From Spirometra erinaceieuropaei (Eukaryota; Platyhelminthes; Cestoda; Diphyllobothriidea; Diphyllobothriidae): 64,000 bases of DNA. The notes beneath the pieces were generated by a model. The model did no database searches and was not told the origin of the DNA. It was given only the letters and a program-made list of their open reading frames with translations. The stretch covers positions 1,823,389-1,887,388 of the forward strand of contig CACRXP010000014.1 in assembly GCA_902702965.1 (NCBI GenBank), in the 5' to 3' direction. How positions within the stretch are numbered: position 1 is the stretch's first letter; every line of letters starts with the position of its first letter. Positions 53,816-64,000 of this stretch are shown here, piece after piece. The position numbers were made by a program, and so were the translations under genes.

Positions 53816-54753
53816 CAGTGGGTGAAATGTTTACTGAAATTCTGAAATGCGTTTTCGCTTCGAAAAGATTACCTATGTGGGGTTGTAATAGTAATAATCG
53901 TGCGGCATAATCCGAAGATATTTCAGCCCTTTCGGGATGCCGGACTTTCAACGAACTTCTTTTCGGCTGCCAGCAAAAACTACACTCCGTCCAAAACAAC
54001 TACTTAAGTAGTAAGAATTCTTCCTACCGATTTTTGATGCCCTTATAAAGTTAAATATATTTCATAGAAGACATGCATAAAATATTCGTCATTTTGCTCA
54101 TTTTGAAGAAAATTACGTCTTCTTCAAATACTATACTTGCAGAAACGGTATAATTCTGTTTGAAAAAAGGTTCTAATTTTGTGATTTTTAAGACCGTGAA
54201 AGATCTGCTCATGAAACATCGTGTCTCTGCATTTGCTGACGTTGCCTGTAAAGTTTTCAAAATGACTCAACTCCACTGATACATTTTATGAAACCCACAT
54301 AGTCTCCTGTCAATAGCGTATAGTAAGGTGTACTTTTCTGTACATAGAAAATATACAGCTTGTGGCTTGGATTACCTGGATGCAAGTATAACGGCAGATC
54401 GGGTTCAAAATTATTCAGAAATTGGAAGGTTTCTTAAAACCCAATCATACCCTTCCTCCAAGTATAAGATTTTAATAAGGCGTGATTTTCTTCAAAATGA
54501 ACAAGAGCATGAATATCTTCATGCATGTTTCCTATGAAATATATTTGAATTTATAGGGGCTTTAAAATCAATAATGAAAATGCATGCTGCATAGTTAGTC
54601 ACTTTGACAGATCTCTGCGGGCGACCGGAAAGGAGTTCGTTCAAAAGCAACTGAAGCAATTGAACTATCTTGGGATTATGCTGCACGGTGATCAACCTTA
54701 CGAGCCCACGTAAATAATCTTTTCGCGCCGAAAACGCATTTCAGAAATTCGGT
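53816..54753. mobile_element. Long-TIR mariner-type MITE, diverged copy
   Basis: Begins TACAGTGGGTGAAATG, with the normal CGTGACC part deleted, and continues GAAATTCTGAAATGCGTTTT. The right arm (AAAATGCATGCTGCATAG, GAAAACGCATTTCAGAAATT) ends near 54753. A short extra left-end fragment, GTACGTGACCTATCTCATGA, follows at 54761. Confidence 0.75.
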
Positions 54754-54789
54754 TACTGTAGTACGTGACCTATCTCATGAAATCTGATA

Positions 54790-56550
54790 AAGGAAACTAA
54801 TGAGAAAATTTATGGACGCCTTTGACTATGAGCATCCACTCTCTTTTTGTGCAGAAACTGTGTTTACGTAATTATATCAAGTAAAATATCAGGAAATTTT
54901 AGCGAACATAGACGCTGGAATATATTCGTGCAATTTCCTATGCTAACACATGTCCTAGACTCCGGTTACGCATCTGAGCGACTTTTTCATTGAAAGGATA
55001 GTAATTTGCCCGTGAGAGTTTTAATAAACAGACTTAGCCGACCTTGAAAAGTTACTTAATGTCCGACGTTAACCATGGTGATCAACCTGCTAACACAAAG
55101 GCTATTTTACGAAAACAAGAGGTTTTATCAATTCCTAGATTTCAGATTAGCAGATCTTTGGCGTTTGGTGCCCTAAAGTGCAGTAATAAGAAAGATATGG
55201 ATTCCTTCGTTTAAGTGGGCTGAAATTGTTTAGTCGTTTGGGAAATTCTACCTGAAACACTACTTGTCGTGTAGTTTAGATTCTGTGCATACCTTATTCA
55301 GAAATAGAACGAGCAAAACAGTAATAGTTTCAGCAAAATATAGTATTTATATGGGGCGCTCTACCGTGCATTCATAGTCGAATAACGGAGTATAAAGTGA
55401 GCAAAAATAGTGGAAATGGCCTCAATGTATAGAAAAAGGTATGTTTTTGCGTTCACGGCAGAAAAATAATACAATTTCTCAGGGACGCGAAAGAAACGGC
55501 CAAAAGTGTCAAATTTTTACTTGACCTCACCGTGCAAAAATGCAAAGTACATAGAAATCTGTCAACGGAGTACAGTAATAAAGCACTTGATGAAAAGGGA
55601 ACTTATTAAGGAAAGTCTTCTTATTGATCAAAAGCATATTCGTGGCGGACTTTCGTTGTGGACAACCAATTTTCTTGAAAATTAAGTTTGATGTTTGAAT
55701 GAATCTTCACATGTGACCCAAACGACCATCTTTGTGGAAAAGAGCGCCCGAACACTCACTTATTCGGTAAATGCCTCCAAGGATAACCTTATTTTAAATT
55801 TCGTAACAGACAGGTAATTCAGAATCTGTTTTATAGACGATCGAGTGAAAACACCGAAGATTATGAAGTATTCAGCAACATTTCTAGGCCGAGCTGAAAC
55901 TCAACGTAATTCAAAGAGAAGGAAAAATGTAAATTAATTTAAAGGAAGAAACGTTCTCTCTATAACTACAAAATGACATGTTTAAAATCAGGCCTGTCAG
56001 TTCTATTTACATTTATTAGGCACCGACCGGCTTCGTGATATGTCGCCTTATGAAATCTTTTGTTTTTACGACGTCCCCATCGGTGAAATCAAGCCAAATC
56101 CAGTTTCTCTTGTTGAACTCCATCTCATTGAACTCAGACGAGTCAATGATAACAAGAAACCCTGGAAAACTGTTTCGGAATCTGCACTCAGGACGTAGGC
56201 AGTTGACAAATCGTCATATATGAAATCACACTACTTATTAAACGGTATTTAGATGTAAACTTAACTAAAACACTACTACTAGAAGTTATTTTATGTCTAC
56301 TCTCATATTTACTATGTTTTTGGTATGCGAATATATTCTATTCATCTAAAAACGAAGTTTACTAAATTAGAGTCATTTCTGGCGTTTTCGGGATATTGCG
56401 CTTTTCAAAATAAATCGGCATTTCTAAACAACGCAAAATTGCCTTCAATATTTCTTTTATGTTTTTAATTCTTTTAAACTTTTACTTGATTACCATAGAC
56501 ATTGGACTCATGAAATGGTGTCGGTTTGCAAATTATTGGCAATCATTCGT
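54790..56550. other. Unassigned AT-rich DNA
   Basis: About 1.8 kb without gene, repeat match or long frame. Plain intergenic or intronic DNA as far as I can see. Confidence 0.5.
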
Positions 56551-56552
56551 AA

Positions 56553-56612
56553 ATTTCGACACATTTCATGAGTTAGGTCACTAACTGTATTTCATGAGAT
56601 AGCACATCTACT
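56553..56612. mobile_element. Short end fragments of family M MITEs
   Basis: CACATTTCATGAGTTAGGTC, ACTAACTGTA and then TTTCATGAGATAGCACATCT, ACTG are two consecutive right-end phrases of the MITE. Confidence 0.6.
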
Positions 56613-56699
56613 GCATCAATCTCTACCTCACTGGCTTTTTTCCCCACATCCACCACGTTCCAATTTAAAGAAAAATAAAAGAAGACCCGAGTTGGGTGC

Positions 56700-57280
56700 G
56701 AGTATACTGACAGACAGGCATAATAACCTATGTGGACGGACCACAAACAGTCTAGTTCATGCGAGTGCGACCTCAAGGAAACTGGTAGTTTCGGATCTTG
56801 TGCAAGTGGGGCTCCCAAAAATGTCACATTGAGAAGGAACGCGACGAGCGTGGCTCTTCTTTCAACCGAGGAACGAGTCAGTTCGTCGGTTGGTGGAGCC
56901 TGGAGTCACAGCATTCTGAGAATCGTGGTGGTTTCGGGTAAATCCAATTTATTATATCATGAAATGTACAGGATTGCCCTAGAACTGGTCTCACTCTCTC
57001 ATTTCCCTCTCTCATTTGCCCGTGGTCTCTTTCAGGCCCAGACACAAGAACGCTCTGTGCGGGAGACTTCGGTACCCTGCCGCATCTCCCTCAGTCGGCT
57101 TATCTGACGACGGACCGACCCCCCTCCCTCCTCTTTCTGTCTTATTTTCCCGTGAGGGTCAGACAACCTGCGGCGCCGTGCGCGTAGAAAATCGTTATAC
57201 TTGGAATTTTACCGTCTGCAAAGTCTGCACCACTGACGTAGACGAATGTGTTATTTTTAGGGAACGCTCTGAAGGGTAGA
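56700..57280 (+). repeat. Repeat V, plus-strand copy with a possible exon-like block
   Basis: A 125-codon frame (56730-57107) and an 87-codon frame (57016-57279) overlap. The second contains SREGQTTCGAVRVENRYTWN, FTVCKVCTTDVDEC, related to the minus-strand block near 43.85 kb. Phrases such as TATTTTCCCGTGAGG also recur. I do not recognise the protein. Confidence 0.35.
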
Positions 57281-57289
57281 TTTCGCGTT

Positions 57290-58555
57290 TTAGGAATTCC
57301 CTTTCAAAACTCATGACATTTTATGAATAAACACAGCCAATGTACGTGCGAGCAAGAAATAAGAAGACTGTTCTGTCAGAGGAACCGTGAATCCCTGGAC
57401 TTTGCATCGGCAATATTGAAGGACTTCCCTTTGGGCAGATTTAAGCAGCACGCGTGGTTTACGCTGTGGAAGCGGTATAGAGAAGGTCCCTACTTAACTG
57501 TCAGTAGACTGTGGATCGTGCCATACATGATTTACGGTAAAAGGAGTTTTATGGGGTGGGGCAGCACGCTAGACAGTAAGCTGACAAAATGAAATAAAAC
57601 ACAGAAATTGCCTGGATTTATGCCGAAAGTCTTATCCCATGCTATTGTATGATAACGGAAATGAGAGCAGTAAGTAAACAATAAACGAAAAACAAATTTC
57701 ACAAAATAACCATTTTTGAGTTAAGGTATGGGGCCGTGGGAAGTAATCTTTGTTGGTGGTGCAGTTTCTGAAACTGCCTCCAAATGTATGCTAAGATAAA
57801 ACCCCATACTGGCAGGTAAGTGGCATCCTTCTCTATACCGTTGCCTACGCTGTCAACGAGTAGCTAATTTTGCAAGTCACGCTTGTGGTGGCCCTGCAAT
57901 GCACCGACTTATTTCCTGCGCTTCGGAATGATTAGAGCTCTGAGTGCATGTAGCTGACCGCAATCACGTAAAAGTAAGACATCGGAGATAGGTCACGCGT
58001 CCAGAGGATTTGCTTTTATCAAGTGAGCACTCGAAGTTTCTTTTTTTGGTGCTCTTTGCGATGATACATATGGCGATTTGCTGATCATTGATGTGTCGAA
58101 AGTTGTGTGGTCGACAAGACAAAGATTTCCAATCGAAAGTCAGGGAAGACGCAGGGGGTTTTGGAAGTGCGTACGCAAAGGCCCTGCGGGCAGTCGCCGC
58201 GAGCACGCTTTCCAGGCCAGTTGTTCGCTGTGTCCGCCTTCGAGGTGCTGCGACCCAGCGCGTGTGTGCGCCTTTCGTTATCTTCGCATCCGCCAGCCAA
58301 TCAAAGGGGGGGACAACGTTGATTGGCCTGGAGCACCCGTGAAGCTAGTGACAGGCCTCACGTGTCCCAGCGGCGTATTGACAAGGCGAGTGCGGCGGAG
58401 GGCAAGGAGACGCCGAATTGCCATATATACGTATGAGTGTCTGTTGTCCCCATGTAACGGGCATCCAGCAGATGCACTAAAACAAAAATAGGGGCCAAAT
58501 TAGAGTTCAGCATGCGTTTTTGGACTGTGAACCCATGACGAATGTCAAACATGGG
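57290..58555. other. Unassigned DNA
   Basis: A plus-strand frame of 89 codons at 57323-57592 (FASAILKDFPLGRFKQHAWF, TLWKRYREGPYL) is protein-like but unassigned. Frames of 137 and 159 codons at 58078-58837 overlap on opposite strands in GC-rich repeat-like DNA and have no motif. Confidence 0.4.
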
Positions 58556-58559
58556 GTGT

Positions 58560-58833
58560 GGTGGAACGCCAAGGCGCAGGCCTACGACGCGCCGGCCGCC
58601 AGCACCCGGTCTTCCTGTCTCTGTCTCGACACCGAGCTCAGATGGGTGGGGAGGAGGAGGGTGGAGGAGCGAGTGCGGCAGACGCAGCGCAAGCCTAGTG
58701 TCCTTATAAACTAATTCACGTGCAAGTTGCAGTTGCCGCACCCACCCTGCCATGGGACACACGGCGGATGTCGTCGAAAACGACGGTCGAACTGCATTGT
58801 GTGATTGCCTACTTTCGTGTGAAAACCTGGTGT
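58560..58833 (+). repeat. Dispersed repeat R, plus-strand copy
   Basis: GTGCGGCAGACGCAGCGCAA, TTATAAACTAATTCACGTGC and GGACACACGGCGGATGTCGT follow the R order. The SINE that follows interrupts R at its GTGAAAACCTGGTGT phrase. Confidence 0.65.
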
Positions 58834-58905
58834 TCATAGGTGTTTTGGCAGATTTTCATTAATTCATATTGACCCAACTGTGAAAATCTGCCAAAACACC
58901 TATGA
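58834..58905. repeat. Perfect 25-bp inverted repeat (hairpin)
   Basis: 58834-58858 and 58881-58905 are exact reverse complements (TCATAGGTGTTTTGGCAGAT and onward), separated by 22 bases. The hairpin overlaps the left end of SINE S1. Confidence 0.9.
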
Positions 58906-59177
58906 ATTACATGAGCCTGGTAGTCATCTGGTGGATTCTAGGTGATTTACTCAGGAAATCCTGCTTGGGTAGTCAACTTACCGCATCAGATTTGGTGGAT
59001 TCCAGACGTTGCAGTAGGTTGGGCGGGTAACGTGACCCAAATGTGAATAAGCACGCGTCGTCCGGCGGGGCCTCGTAGCTCAAGTGGTTGGAGCGTTGGC
59101 TGTAATAAAGCCTTCCCCTTACTGCTTGGGTTCGAATCCCACCGAGGCGCCGAGTTTTTCACGGTTAGGTCAATATG
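58865..59177 (+). mobile_element. tRNA-like SINE S1 bounded by 22-bp terminal inverted repeats
   Basis: The left end CATATTGACCCAACTGTGAA is mirrored at the right by TTCACGGTTAGGTCAATATG, with 20 of 22 positions matching. The tRNA-like part is at about 59067-59151, with CGTAGCTCAAGTGGTTGGAG as an A box and GGGTTCGAATCCC as a perfect B box. The phrase TGAAAACCTGGTGT is found on both sides (58820 and 59175), consistent with a target duplication of about 14 bases. The body matches 9750-10105. The head suggests polymerase III transcription; the inverted ends are not typical of SINEs. Confidence 0.8.
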
Positions 59178-60130
59178 AAAACCTGGTGTGTTGTGCGGGG
59201 CCCAGGTCGTGTGTGTGTGACACGCACAGGCGGGCTGTTTAAATTACTCCGCCACTACACCCGATCCCAGCATCAGATGAGTGACCGGTCCGGTGTCCGG
59301 GAAGTAGAAGTCTCTGGGGACTACGTCCCTACGGCATTCAGCACGTATTCCTCATTACTGACAATCTAACCCACTTGAGACTCTCGTGATGCGTTTAAAA
59401 CCGTTACTTGGGAGGCCCTAAACTGGGGCGATAACTCGGTCCTCCTGAGAATCAGAATGCAACGTCTCCTCCCTAATGTGGCCTTCATAGCACTCCCAAC
59501 ACGTTGGGATCAGAACCGTCGCCCTTCTTGTTTGTGCATGAAAACCTGGTCATATATGCGCTGACCGGGCTTGCACAGGACGCGTAGACGGGCTATTTAG
59601 CTTATTTTGACAATGCGTCTCATTCCTCCTCCGGTCTCCTCAACTTCTTGATATCGAGCCCAGGTGGGCGGAAGGGAGAAGACAGCGTGATAGATTCTGT
59701 GTATGTTTACTACCATTATAACCTAATTCACGCGCATGTCACCGTCTCTGCGCTATGGGACACATGGTAGAAATCGTCGGTAACGGCGGTCTTGCTGTAA
59801 AAACACTGGACCACAATGTGTACAGACTGGGGCTCAGCACGAGTTAACCAGGCCATGCAGCGTCGGCGTATCGCATAACAAGTGCTATAAAGCGACAGTT
59901 TGACCATCGTTGTCGACGATGTCCACCGTGTGTTTTACAGCGAAGTGAGGCAGGCACGGTGACTTGCGCGTGATTTAATTCATAGTGGATACAGACTTGG
60001 GCAGTATCTACCGCACTCCCCCCCTCCTCCCCTGCCTGGGCCCGGTGTCGGGACCAAATCAAGAAAACCGGAGGCGGTGGATGGCGCGCCCGAGCCCGCA
60101 TCTTCGTCCTCCACTCCACACCCCCTGGTT
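59178..60130. repeat. Repeat R copies, partly an inverted pair
   Basis: A plus-strand R unit at about 59535-59800 (GATAGATTCTGTGTATGTTT, AACCTAATTCACGCGCATGT, GGGACACATGGTAG) is followed by a minus-strand unit at about 59890-60120 (minus: GCGGTAGATACTGCCCAAGT, AAATCACGCGCAAGTCACCG, GTGGACATCGTCGAC). The spacer is about 90 bases. The part at 59178-59530 has the R-type CACGCACAGGCGGGCTGTTT phrase. Confidence 0.65.
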
Positions 60131-60779
60131 CACACAGCAAATGATCAGGATTTAAGTCAACAACAGCACCACAACTGGCCAAAAGGACGAGGTTGACTGG
60201 ACAGTCATGCTCATGACCTGTATACTCAACGGGAGCGCAAGTGCATCTACCGGCAGGGACGCAGGTGAACTATAAACGCAGACCATGCTGCGAGGACCGA
60301 GATTTGCTGGTCCTGGCATAGAAGACGCTTACAAACCCTTAGGCCCAGAACGGTCCTGCATTTGTCTGGGCCATCACCCTTCAGGACTGGGCAATTAAAC
60401 AGTAGTCAATTGAGAGGCATTGCCTATAAAGCACACACACAACACTCCTCACATGCATGAGTGTCATAGATCGCTTAAGAAGGAGCTGTGACAGCCTGGC
60501 TCTCAGCCAAGCAGCCCGCCACCCCCCACAAACACATACAACTGGACAGACTGCGTGGACTGATTCGTGGCGTCAGTCGACAGCCTTCAAAGCCACAGCA
60601 CTCGGCACACCGTGAAAGTATCAGACTCTGGTCACGCATGCAGCAGAGGAGTCGCGTGGAGAATGGGTCGAGAAGCACACTTTCTTGGGAGGTGGCAATG
60701 GGATGCTTGCGATGGGTGATGGTGTTGTGTGGTGCGCGTGTAGGTGGGGGAAGGTGTGATGGTGTGTTCTAGCCGGCGG
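60131..60779. other. Unassigned DNA, possibly the 3' untranslated part of LINE-B
   Basis: No motif. Frames at 60475-60772 overlap on both strands. It lies downstream of LINE-B copy 2 on the minus strand, so it may include its 3' end. Confidence 0.4.
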
Positions 60780-63700
60780 TTATCTGACGTAGCCTTTCAT
60801 GAATGAGCAAGTATCCAAATGATTCCATGCTGTAAGTGGCTGTGCGGCCGCAGTGAGGGTAGTGGAGTCGGATGAGGCGAGTGTATGTTGGTGCTCCTGG
60901 TACTGGTTAGCCAGTCTCTGTACGATGGATTAACAAGTGACCAACCAGGCCAATGTGTGAGGTGAATGTAGGGGGACGGTGTAGACAGGAAAAGTCGGCG
61001 GTGTCACTGTCGGTTTCGGAGATGGTAGCAGTGGTGGAGCTGTTGATGGTGGACACGCTGGGTGACGGGATGACTGTACGGGGACAGTGTTAGCAGGATA
61101 AGTTGTGATCATCAGAGTCAGTTTCAGTGTGATGGTTGTAGAGGCGGACGCACTGGGCAATGCGGTGTAGGTTGAGCTAGGCATAGTGGGTGTGCTGAAT
61201 GTGCTAAGGATGTCGAGACTGCGGTGAATTCCGCAGTCCTGGATACCCATGTGACCGAATAGGCCCAAGCGGCGGCTGGAAGTACGGGAACGGTAAGGGC
61301 AGTTGAGGTGGATTCGGCAAATGTATGTGAGTTCTCCGGGCACTGGTTTGCCAGCCTATGTGCGATGGATTTGCAAGTGACCAACCAGGCCGATGTATGA
61401 GGTGAAGGTGCGATCTGAATGGGGACAGGTATGGACCGAGTCCACATCGTTGGTTTTGACAATGGTGAGGTTAATGTTCGTCGGTGTGTCAGGATCGTGT
61501 GCAGTGATGGTGGGTACAGAAGCCGCCGCAGCTGACGTTGAGGCGATGGAAGATGGCAGTGGGAGTTCAGGAGCGCGGTCAGTAATGGTTGTTAGTGTGG
61601 GGGGACGATGCAGAGATGGACGGAGAGGACATCGGGTGGTGTTGTCCGGGTGCTGTAGTTGGTTCGGGGATGTTCAATAAGACCGATTGGTGCCGGGAAA
61701 GTCAGCTTGCATAGTGGGTTGGTCGGCGACAATTGATTGTTGGCTTTCCGAGGTGGGTGCAGTTGAGATTTGTGAGCTTTACGTTTAACTTTGGCGTCGG
61801 CGAAACAGGTGGCTTCGTAGATTGCTGCGCCTGTCTTCACTGCCCTCCTCCAGGTCGGTCACGGCGACGTCTTCCAAGTTGGCTGGGTTGATCTTCAGAC
61901 GCTTCAGGGTATCCTTGTAGCGTCGGACTTGACCTCCTTGTCGGCAGGAACCCATGACGACATCTTCATAGAAGAGCCGTTTGGGTAGCCCCTCGTCGTC
62001 CATCTGCACGATGTGGCCGCTCCAACGCATTTGCTGTTGTCTCAGCATGACGCAGATGCTGATGACCCTCGTCCGCTCCAGTACATCCGTGTCCGGGATC
62101 CGGTCCTGCTACCTCAGCTTCAGTATCCATCGAAGAAAGCTGAGGTGGGAGGGGTTGAGCCTTCGCGCCTGCTTCGTGTACACGTCGTGGTCTCCGATCC
62201 ATGCAGCAGGGCGGGCAGGGTGACCGTCTTGTACGTTTTCATTTCGGGGTTGAGATAGAGGCCGTAACGATTTCAGACGGTGTTTTACAGACGGCCGAAG
62301 GCTTGGCTTGCCTTGGAAACCCAGTGGGCCACTTTGTCTTCGATTTTATCGCTGCAAGAAAGGGTAATGCCCAAACACGTGAAGTTGTCCGAGGCTTGCA
62401 TTTGGGCGCCGTTCACATTGATCTGGGGTGCATTGTAGGCAGCGTAGGGTGGCGGTTGATGCATAGCCACAGTCTTTCCTATGTGGATTATCACGGCTAA
62501 GTTTTTGCAGGCGGCGGCGAAGGGATGCATACTCCTGCGTTGAGGACGCAGTCTTTGACGACGGGAAGCTAGTGGACGATGGATGTGTATTCACGCGACT
62601 GGAAATGCATCCGTCGTTGGTTGGGGAGCTGGCCGACTGTCCCGTAGCCGACGCGGATCTCGGGACGTTCATCCCGGTAGGCTTCCATTAACATGACAGA
62701 GAACATGAAACTGAAGGGGATAAGTGCAAGGACGCAGCCCTGTTTCACTCCGCTGGTCACTGTGAAGGCCTCTGAGACAGCTTTATTGTCTGTGGCGGGT
62801 GCCATCTGAGTGAAGCGTTCTAGACAACCGAATTTCTGCATGATTTTTCATAGTACTTTACGATTCATCGTGTTGAAAGGTTTCGTCAGATCCACAAAAA
62901 TTGACTAGAGGTGGATCGGCATCTCCTTACACTTCTCCTGCAGGAGGCGGGCAGCGAAGATTATTTCGATGGTGCCGCGATGACGTCGAATGCCACACTG
63001 GCTTTCTGGCAGGAGTCCTTGTTACAGATGCTTGATGGGACGGTTAAGAAGGATGCGAGGAAAGATCTTTACGGCGATGTTGAGTCTTGGTGGTTGTCGC
63101 AGAGTTGGCGGTTTCCTTTCCGCCGGTAGAGAAGGACGATGGTGGCGTCCTTGAGATCCAAAGGGACCAGTCCCTGGCGCCACATCTCCTGGAGGAGCGC
63201 CGTCAGGTAATCCATGAGTTGGGGACCACCGTGCTTGTAGATTTCAGCAGGCATCGCGCCCGATTCGGGGGCTTTCCCGCTGAAGAGCTGTTTCACAGCC
63301 TTGGTCGTTTCATGTAGAGAGGGCGCGAGGTCGAGGTCGACGTTGGTGCCCATTTGACGCAGACCGGCGATGTCGGCGTCGGGCCTAGTGAAGGGACGGT
63401 TGAGGACGCTTCTGTAGTGCTCGACCTATCGCTTCAGAATTTGAGTCTTCTCATTGAGCAGGGTAGTTCCATCGGCGCTAAGAAGAGGATCGCTTCCTTT
63501 GACAATGGGACCGTAGACAGTCTTGATCGCGGAGAAGAGATTCTCCCTTTCGTTGCTGTCCGCGTACTCTTAGATCTCCTCGGCCTTGTGAGCTGTCCAG
63601 GCCTCCTGTATCTCCCGCACTCGCCGTTGCACAAGGCGATGACTACGGTGGAAAGCTGCTTTGTTATGATCTGTGGGGCGGTCAACGTAGGCTATTTGCA

Positions 63701-64000
63701 GGTCGCTAATGGCGGCGTCGCTGTCCCTAAATCCGTGCTGATGCTGGCGATGTACGCGACGGTGGACGCGCCAGGCTGTTAACTGGACTGTCCCGCAGTT
63801 GATACTATCAGTTCTCCAAGGAGGCGTTCTCTTCGGCGGCCGCGGCGGCGACCGGAAGGTTCATCGTTGAAGTGGGGATAGTGAGCAGACATAGACTGCA
63901 AAGCAATATTTAACTTACCTGGGGGCCACCTACCTTGAGGTCTCCTGCGAAGCTGTGGGCGAATCCGCATAGTGGAGATGACGAGATGATGGTCGGTCTA
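60780..64000 (-). pseudogene. LINE-B copy 2, endonuclease end to zinc-finger tail, runs off the window
   Basis: Minus-strand blocks in order are: 63970-63779, the end of the endonuclease region (MRIRPQLRRRPQGRWPPGKL); 63685-63434; then 63353-63069, the reverse-transcriptase start (GKAPESGAMPAEIYKHGGPQ, KDATIVLLYRRKGNRQLCDN). At 62841-62569 comes FGCLERFTQM, AFTVTSGVKQGCVLA. At 62530-62285 come MHQPPPYAAYNAPQINVNGA and NFTCLGITLS. At 62048-61785 comes QMRWSGHIVQMDDEGLPKRL. At 61840-61592 comes a finger-like PLCKLTFPAPIGLIEH, and further finger-like LGLFGHMGIQDCGIHRSL blocks reach about 60930. Every boundary is a frame break. It is less rearranged than copy 1 and shows the native order. Confidence 0.88.

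Noticed and set aside
56925..56955. Glycine-loop exon of the kinase (reading NRGGFG)
   Set aside because: It lies 38 kb downstream of the exon it should precede, the flanking residues do not fit PKG, and the frame ends at once in a stop.
58358..58837. 159-codon minus-strand gene
   Set aside because: GC-rich low-complexity composition, overlaps repeat R and a 137-codon frame on the other strand.
59067..59151. Functional tRNA gene
   Set aside because: The A and B boxes are good, but the cloverleaf has an overlong, poorly paired middle, and the unit recurs with non-tRNA flanks as a SINE.
1..64000. CRISPR arrays, bacterial operons, phage genes or a toxin/defence system
   Set aside because: No regularly spaced repeats with unique spacers, no compact gene clusters, and all recognisable proteins belong to eukaryotic transposons or a eukaryotic kinase.

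Overview
This window looks like non-coding, transposon-saturated chromosomal DNA of a metazoan, most probably a parasitic flatworm and possibly a diphyllobothriidean-type tapeworm. The sequence shows no operons, bacterial promoters, CRISPR arrays or long single-copy genes. It shows overlapping broken copies of LINEs, Penelope-like elements, a Ty3/gypsy element, Tc1/mariner and Merlin transposons, tRNA-like SINEs and small inverted-repeat elements. The flatworm assignment is inferred from this mix: a gypsy element with a CsRn1-type Gag motif and a tRNA-Trp-like primer site, abundant Penelope-like elements, and Merlin. The species is not established.

The only host coding sequence I can support is one 140-bp exon at 18711-18850 (+). 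It encodes the ATP-binding-lysine and C-helix part of the kinase domain of a cGMP-dependent protein kinase, with good splice sites on both sides. A damaged partial duplicate of this exon boundary lies about 1.3 kb upstream. The surrounding tens of kilobases are therefore probably introns or flanks of that gene, filled by mobile DNA.

Layout. 0-10 kb: a Penelope GIY-YIG fragment, a 3' LINE-A fragment, a tRNA-like SINE, dispersed repeat R, and small elements carrying degenerate TTAGGG-like tracts. 10.5-17 kb: a LINE-B copy on the minus strand, split by a nested LINE-A copy and by a ~350-bp tandem repeat. 17-21 kb: the kinase exon, a TGA microsatellite, and a Merlin transposase pseudogene with an inverted partial copy of its start. 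22-33 kb: microsatellites, Penelope tails, and two nested long-TIR mariner-type MITEs. 33.07-37.85 kb: a complete-length Ty3/gypsy element with apparently identical 262-bp LTRs but broken reading frames. 38-50 kb: two ~1.4-kb arms of an inverted repeat on either side of Penelope fragments, an ambiguous base at 41896, SINEs and another long-TIR MITE. 50-58 kb: a Tc1-like transposase pseudogene, more telomere-like small elements and AT-rich DNA. 58.5-64 kb: a tRNA-like SINE bounded by inverted repeats, an inverted pair of repeat R, and a second LINE-B copy running off the window end.

How the parts relate: nesting gives a relative order of insertions. LINE-B is older than LINE-A inside it, one MITE is older than the MITE inside it, and the gypsy insertion is recent. 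Autonomous elements (Tc1-like, Merlin, LINEs) are all inactivated here. The many short non-autonomous repeats presumably depended on active copies elsewhere. Boundaries of degenerate repeats are approximate because they were judged by eye.
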